31,207 nt of DNA from Penium margaritaceum (Eukaryota > Streptophyta > Zygnematophyceae > Desmidiales > Peniaceae), in contig SZWC01016245.1 of the NCBI GenBank assembly GCA_023375785.1, positions 2,690 through 33,896 of the forward strand, given 5' to 3'. The notes below the pieces were generated by a model that was given only the letters and a program-made list of their open reading frames with translations, made no database searches and had not been told where the DNA came from. Below, in pieces: positions 28,965-31,207 of the stretch. Both the position numbers and the translations under genes were made by a program. Each line of letters begins with the position of its first letter. The first letter of the stretch is position 1.

Positions 28965-29048
28965 GAAGATTCTTGTTCAATCAACATGAGTTGAAGATTC
29001 TTCTTCAAACAACATGAGCTGCAGATTCTTCTTCAAACAACATGAGTT
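28965..29048 (+). repeat. 28-bp tandem repeat, three units
   Basis: Units at 28965, 28993 and 29021 each read GAAGATTCTTCTTCAAACAA followed by CATGAG with one to three differences. The second and third are the most alike. An overlapping frame (29014-29265) has no recognisable domain. Confidence 0.85.
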
Positions 29049-29445
29049 TCTAGCTCAAAAGCTTTTAAATGCAAAAAATTCTGGATGGAAAATGTGGATG
29101 TGGCGAAACCAAAGGGAAACATCCCTAAATTGTTCTCATTTGATGAACATCATTGATGTCATACTCCATCCATTGCACAAGGAGCAATTGCGATGGGAAG
29201 GTGTAGAGATAAATGGAAGTTTTTGTAGGCATATTGTGCTGATGCATCAAGGCATAGTTCAATAAATGAACTAGACGCCCTTGATAAGGTCAGTGGGTCC
29301 ACCGTAAGTTCTCCTATCCATGAGAATAGAACTTCAAAGGTTGGGGTAGCTGGACGAGATTCCAATGCTTGATCATCATAGAAAAATACAGTTTAAGGTG
29401 GTGTTTTTAACGTCTTAGGCTGAAAATTCACATGCACAGAGTTTA
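29049..29445. other. Non-coding stretch, nothing recognised
   Basis: Short frames only. The composition is AT-rich up to about 29440, where it changes to the GC-richer upstream region of the right-hand gene. Confidence 0.4.
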
Positions 29446-30069
29446 ATGACTTGTGTACGCATAGCACATACCATCATCCTCAACTTGGTCAGGTTTTGTT
29501 TGTGGCCACAAGAAAAAAGCCACGGGTCCAGATCGCCCACATCGTACCAACGGCGTGTCTTCGTCGTTCAGTTTTCGCGGCGTCGCAGATGTCTACGTGT
29601 CGCCTCAGACACAGCCATCCTCCCATCCGCCAGTCCAATGGCACCATGGCCAGCCTCTCCTCCGCCTACCTCTCACCATTCCACTTCAGCCTTCTACTCT
29701 CTTCACAATTGCTGCTCGCAGCTGCCCACACTCGGGACTGAAGTCGGGACTCGCACACGTCCTCACGGGCAGACGCTGTCAGCGGCGGACTCACGCGACG
29801 TGCATTTTCCGGACAAGCAACCGCTGCACTGCCAACGCATTGCCGTGGTTTGCGCGCTCCGCATGTAAATGCGAATTCCCCACCGCAACTAGCCACTCAC
29901 ACGCCCTCACACCTCCACTTCCGCCGACTATCCAAGGCGAGAGGGGTTCTGCCTCCAGAACTTCCTTTGCCTCCTCCTCCTCCTCCGAAGAGGCAGTCGG
30001 CAGAGGGCCATCTCCACCTCCGTCTCCACCTCCATCTCCTCCTCCATCTCTACCGCCATCTCTACCGCC
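29446..30069 (+). promoter_or_regulatory. Presumed promoter and 5' UTR of the right gene
   Basis: GC-richer, pyrimidine-rich DNA leading into a TCC/CCA repeat (about 29960-30065) directly before the ATG. CT-rich leaders of this sort are common in plant genes. A frame of 202 codons beginning at 29555 overlaps it in another register and is Pro/Ser/His-rich without domain content. I see no definite TATA box. Confidence 0.35.
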
Positions 30070-30470
30070 ATGGCGGCTGCATTGCGCGGCCTGGCAGGGG
30101 CACAGGCTCTCGCGGGGCTGCCACCGGCAACAGCAGCAGCAGCACCAGCAGCAGCATCAGTAGCAGCGGGCGGTTTGAGCAGCAGTAGCGGCTGCGTGGG
30201 CGACGGTAGGTGCGGGGGCAGCGTAGTCCTCCGTGAAGGTGTGGTGCTGCAGCGAAGGAGGCCCAGGAGCAGACCCGCCGCTTCCCTGGGCGACAGAAAT
30301 AGCAGCGGCAGTAGCAGCTGCAGTTGCGGCAGGAGAGAGCAAGTGGCGGGTGGGGCCTCATGGCTTGGAGGCGCGAGTGTTGTCCCTTCTGGCGGTGTGG
30401 CAAGGACCCCCGTGAGGCCGCAGCACCAGCAATTGCGCCGAATTGGTGGTCCTGTGTGCGCTCTGGTCGG
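30070..30470 (+). CDS. First exon of a probable plastid-targeted protein (unidentified)
   Basis: The ATG at 30070 sits in GCCATGGCGGCT, close to the ideal plant start context, and MAAA is a typical transit-peptide opening. The N-terminus (about residues 1-100) is rich in Ala, Ser, Gly and Arg with almost no acidic residues, as in chloroplast transit peptides. Then comes PVRPQHQQLRRIGGPVCAL. After about 30470 the frame turns into a Pro-rich translation of a C-rich tract, which looks like intron. The frame stays open to 30876, so the exon end is my estimate. GT dinucleotides around 30445-30470 are candidate donors. The mature domain is not in the window, so no function can be assigned. A chance frame in GC-rich DNA remains possible. 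Confidence 0.5.
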
Positions 30471-30640
30471 CCCCCCCTTCCCCCTCTCTCCCCCCACTCC
30501 CCCCATCCGTCCCCGGCAGCCACATCTCTCCCCCTCCCCCCCCCCCCCCCCCCCTCACCCCTATCCTCCCCTGACCCAATCCCCCCCCCCCAGCGTCCCC
30601 CACACCCTCTCCCCGCACCAGGCGGTGCGCATGAGTTTGT
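30471..30640. repeat. C-rich low-complexity tract
   Basis: Includes runs of 19 C (30536-30554) and about 11 C (30581-30591) within CCCCT/CCCCA variants. Probably intronic. The Pro-rich and Gly-rich frames on the two strands come from this composition. Confidence 0.8.
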
Positions 30641-31053
30641 GTGCACACGTTTTCTTCACTGTACCAAACGCTGAACGACATGCGAGCATGCCGGACAGCC
30701 TTTGCTCGTCTTGCGCGCGTCACCCTTGCCGCGTTTGCATCCACCGCACCGGCGCCTGCTGCGTTGCGCTTGCTGAATTGCGTGTGCGGTTGCGTCTCCT
30801 TCTCTCCGCTGCGTTTGCCACACTGCACCTCGACGCCATGGCGAATGCGAGGAGGTGCAAAAGTGCGGGCTGGTGAACGGTGGCAAGAGCGCCGCGTAGA
30901 TATGCAGGGGGGGAGGGGGAGGGGGAAGCGCATGTGGCAAATTTCGGAGACAGCGTGCTTAGGCCGGTGAATCCGGGACACGTTTACTTGGCAACCCTTG
31001 TCTGCCTACACTCCTGTGACTGGCTCGCACGGTGAGGTGCGGCGTGCAGAGGT
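30641..31053. other. Downstream part of the right gene or its intron, unassigned
   Basis: GC-rich DNA with frames open in several registers and no recognisable motif. A short G-rich run lies near 30907-30926. Confidence 0.3.
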
Positions 31054-31207
31054 CAGACAGGCACACACAGATGAACAGGCACACACAGATGGACAGGCAC
31101 ACACAGATGGACAGGCACACACAGATGGACAGGCACACACAGATGGACAGGCACACACAGATGGACAGGCACACACAGATGGACAGGCACACACAGATGG
31201 ACAGGCA
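31054..31207. repeat. 18-bp tandem repeat running off the window end
   Basis: Unit GGACAGGCACACACAGAT repeated about 8.5 times with a single early variant (GAACAGG). Units are nearly identical, so the array is young or homogenised. The minus-strand frame through it is a Cys-Leu-Ser-Ile-Cys-Val repeat, most likely an artefact. Confidence 0.95.

Noticed and set aside
29928..30646. Minus-strand Gly/Arg-rich frames of 192-194 codons
   Set aside because: Complement of C-rich DNA. The plus-strand start has a much better context and a transit-like composition.
30959..31192. Cys-Leu-Ser-Ile-Cys-Val repeat protein on the minus strand
   Set aside because: An 18-bp repeat is a multiple of three and stays open automatically. 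There is no start context or flanking domain.
31054..31207. CRISPR-like array
   Set aside because: Units are contiguous with no unique spacers, and the genome is eukaryotic.

Overview
The window is nuclear DNA from a eukaryote and most likely from a plant or streptophyte alga. The reasons are several LTR retrotransposons whose primer-binding sites match the initiator-tRNA-Met type (TGGTATCA-AGC), a chromovirus, Harbinger and pogo-type DNA transposons, plant-like start context and an apparent plastid transit peptide at the right end. There are no operons, prokaryotic genes or ribosome-binding sites. A charophyte such as Chara is my best guess from general texture, but this is inference only. 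An assembly gap of 62 N lies inside a GGA microsatellite.

Only the two ends look like host genes. On the left (412-927, minus) is the first exon of a Gln/Ser-rich type II membrane protein. It lies beside a (CATCA)n repeat that occupies its presumed intron. On the right (from 30070, plus) is a first exon starting in a very good initiation context, with an Ala/Ser/Arg-rich N-terminus typical of plastid transit peptides. I cannot identify the mature protein of either gene.

The 28 kb between them is a graveyard of transposable elements. ME1 (2185-8091, minus) is a full-length Ty3/Gypsy element with two LTRs, PBS, PPT, gag, protease, RT, RNase H and integrase, all recognisable and all inactivated. 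From about 10060 to 12300 there is a Harbinger-type transposase (plus) facing a Myb/trihelix-like ORF (minus), followed by a field of short repeats rich in GACTAATTAGTC-like palindromes. ME3 (16677 to about 19615, plus) is a truncated relative of ME1. It ends in a roughly 120-bp tandem satellite (19615-20290 and 21540-22270), which is split by 1.25 kb containing a copy of a dispersed repeat. From 22770 to 23830 (minus) lies a pogo/Tigger-like transposase fossil. ME2 (about 24980-28206, minus) is a chromovirus with a large internal deletion joining gag to the end of RT, and its gag is interrupted by a 406-bp TRIM (27540-27945).

A three-copy dispersed repeat (about 8101-8640, 15580-15990 and 20330-20950) with a conserved internal inverted repeat matches no family I recognise and is the best candidate for something undescribed. 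Many inactivating changes at catalytic codons are G-to-A, often where the ancestral context would have been CpG. This fits methylation-driven decay of silenced elements. No CRISPR array, tRNA or rRNA gene was seen.
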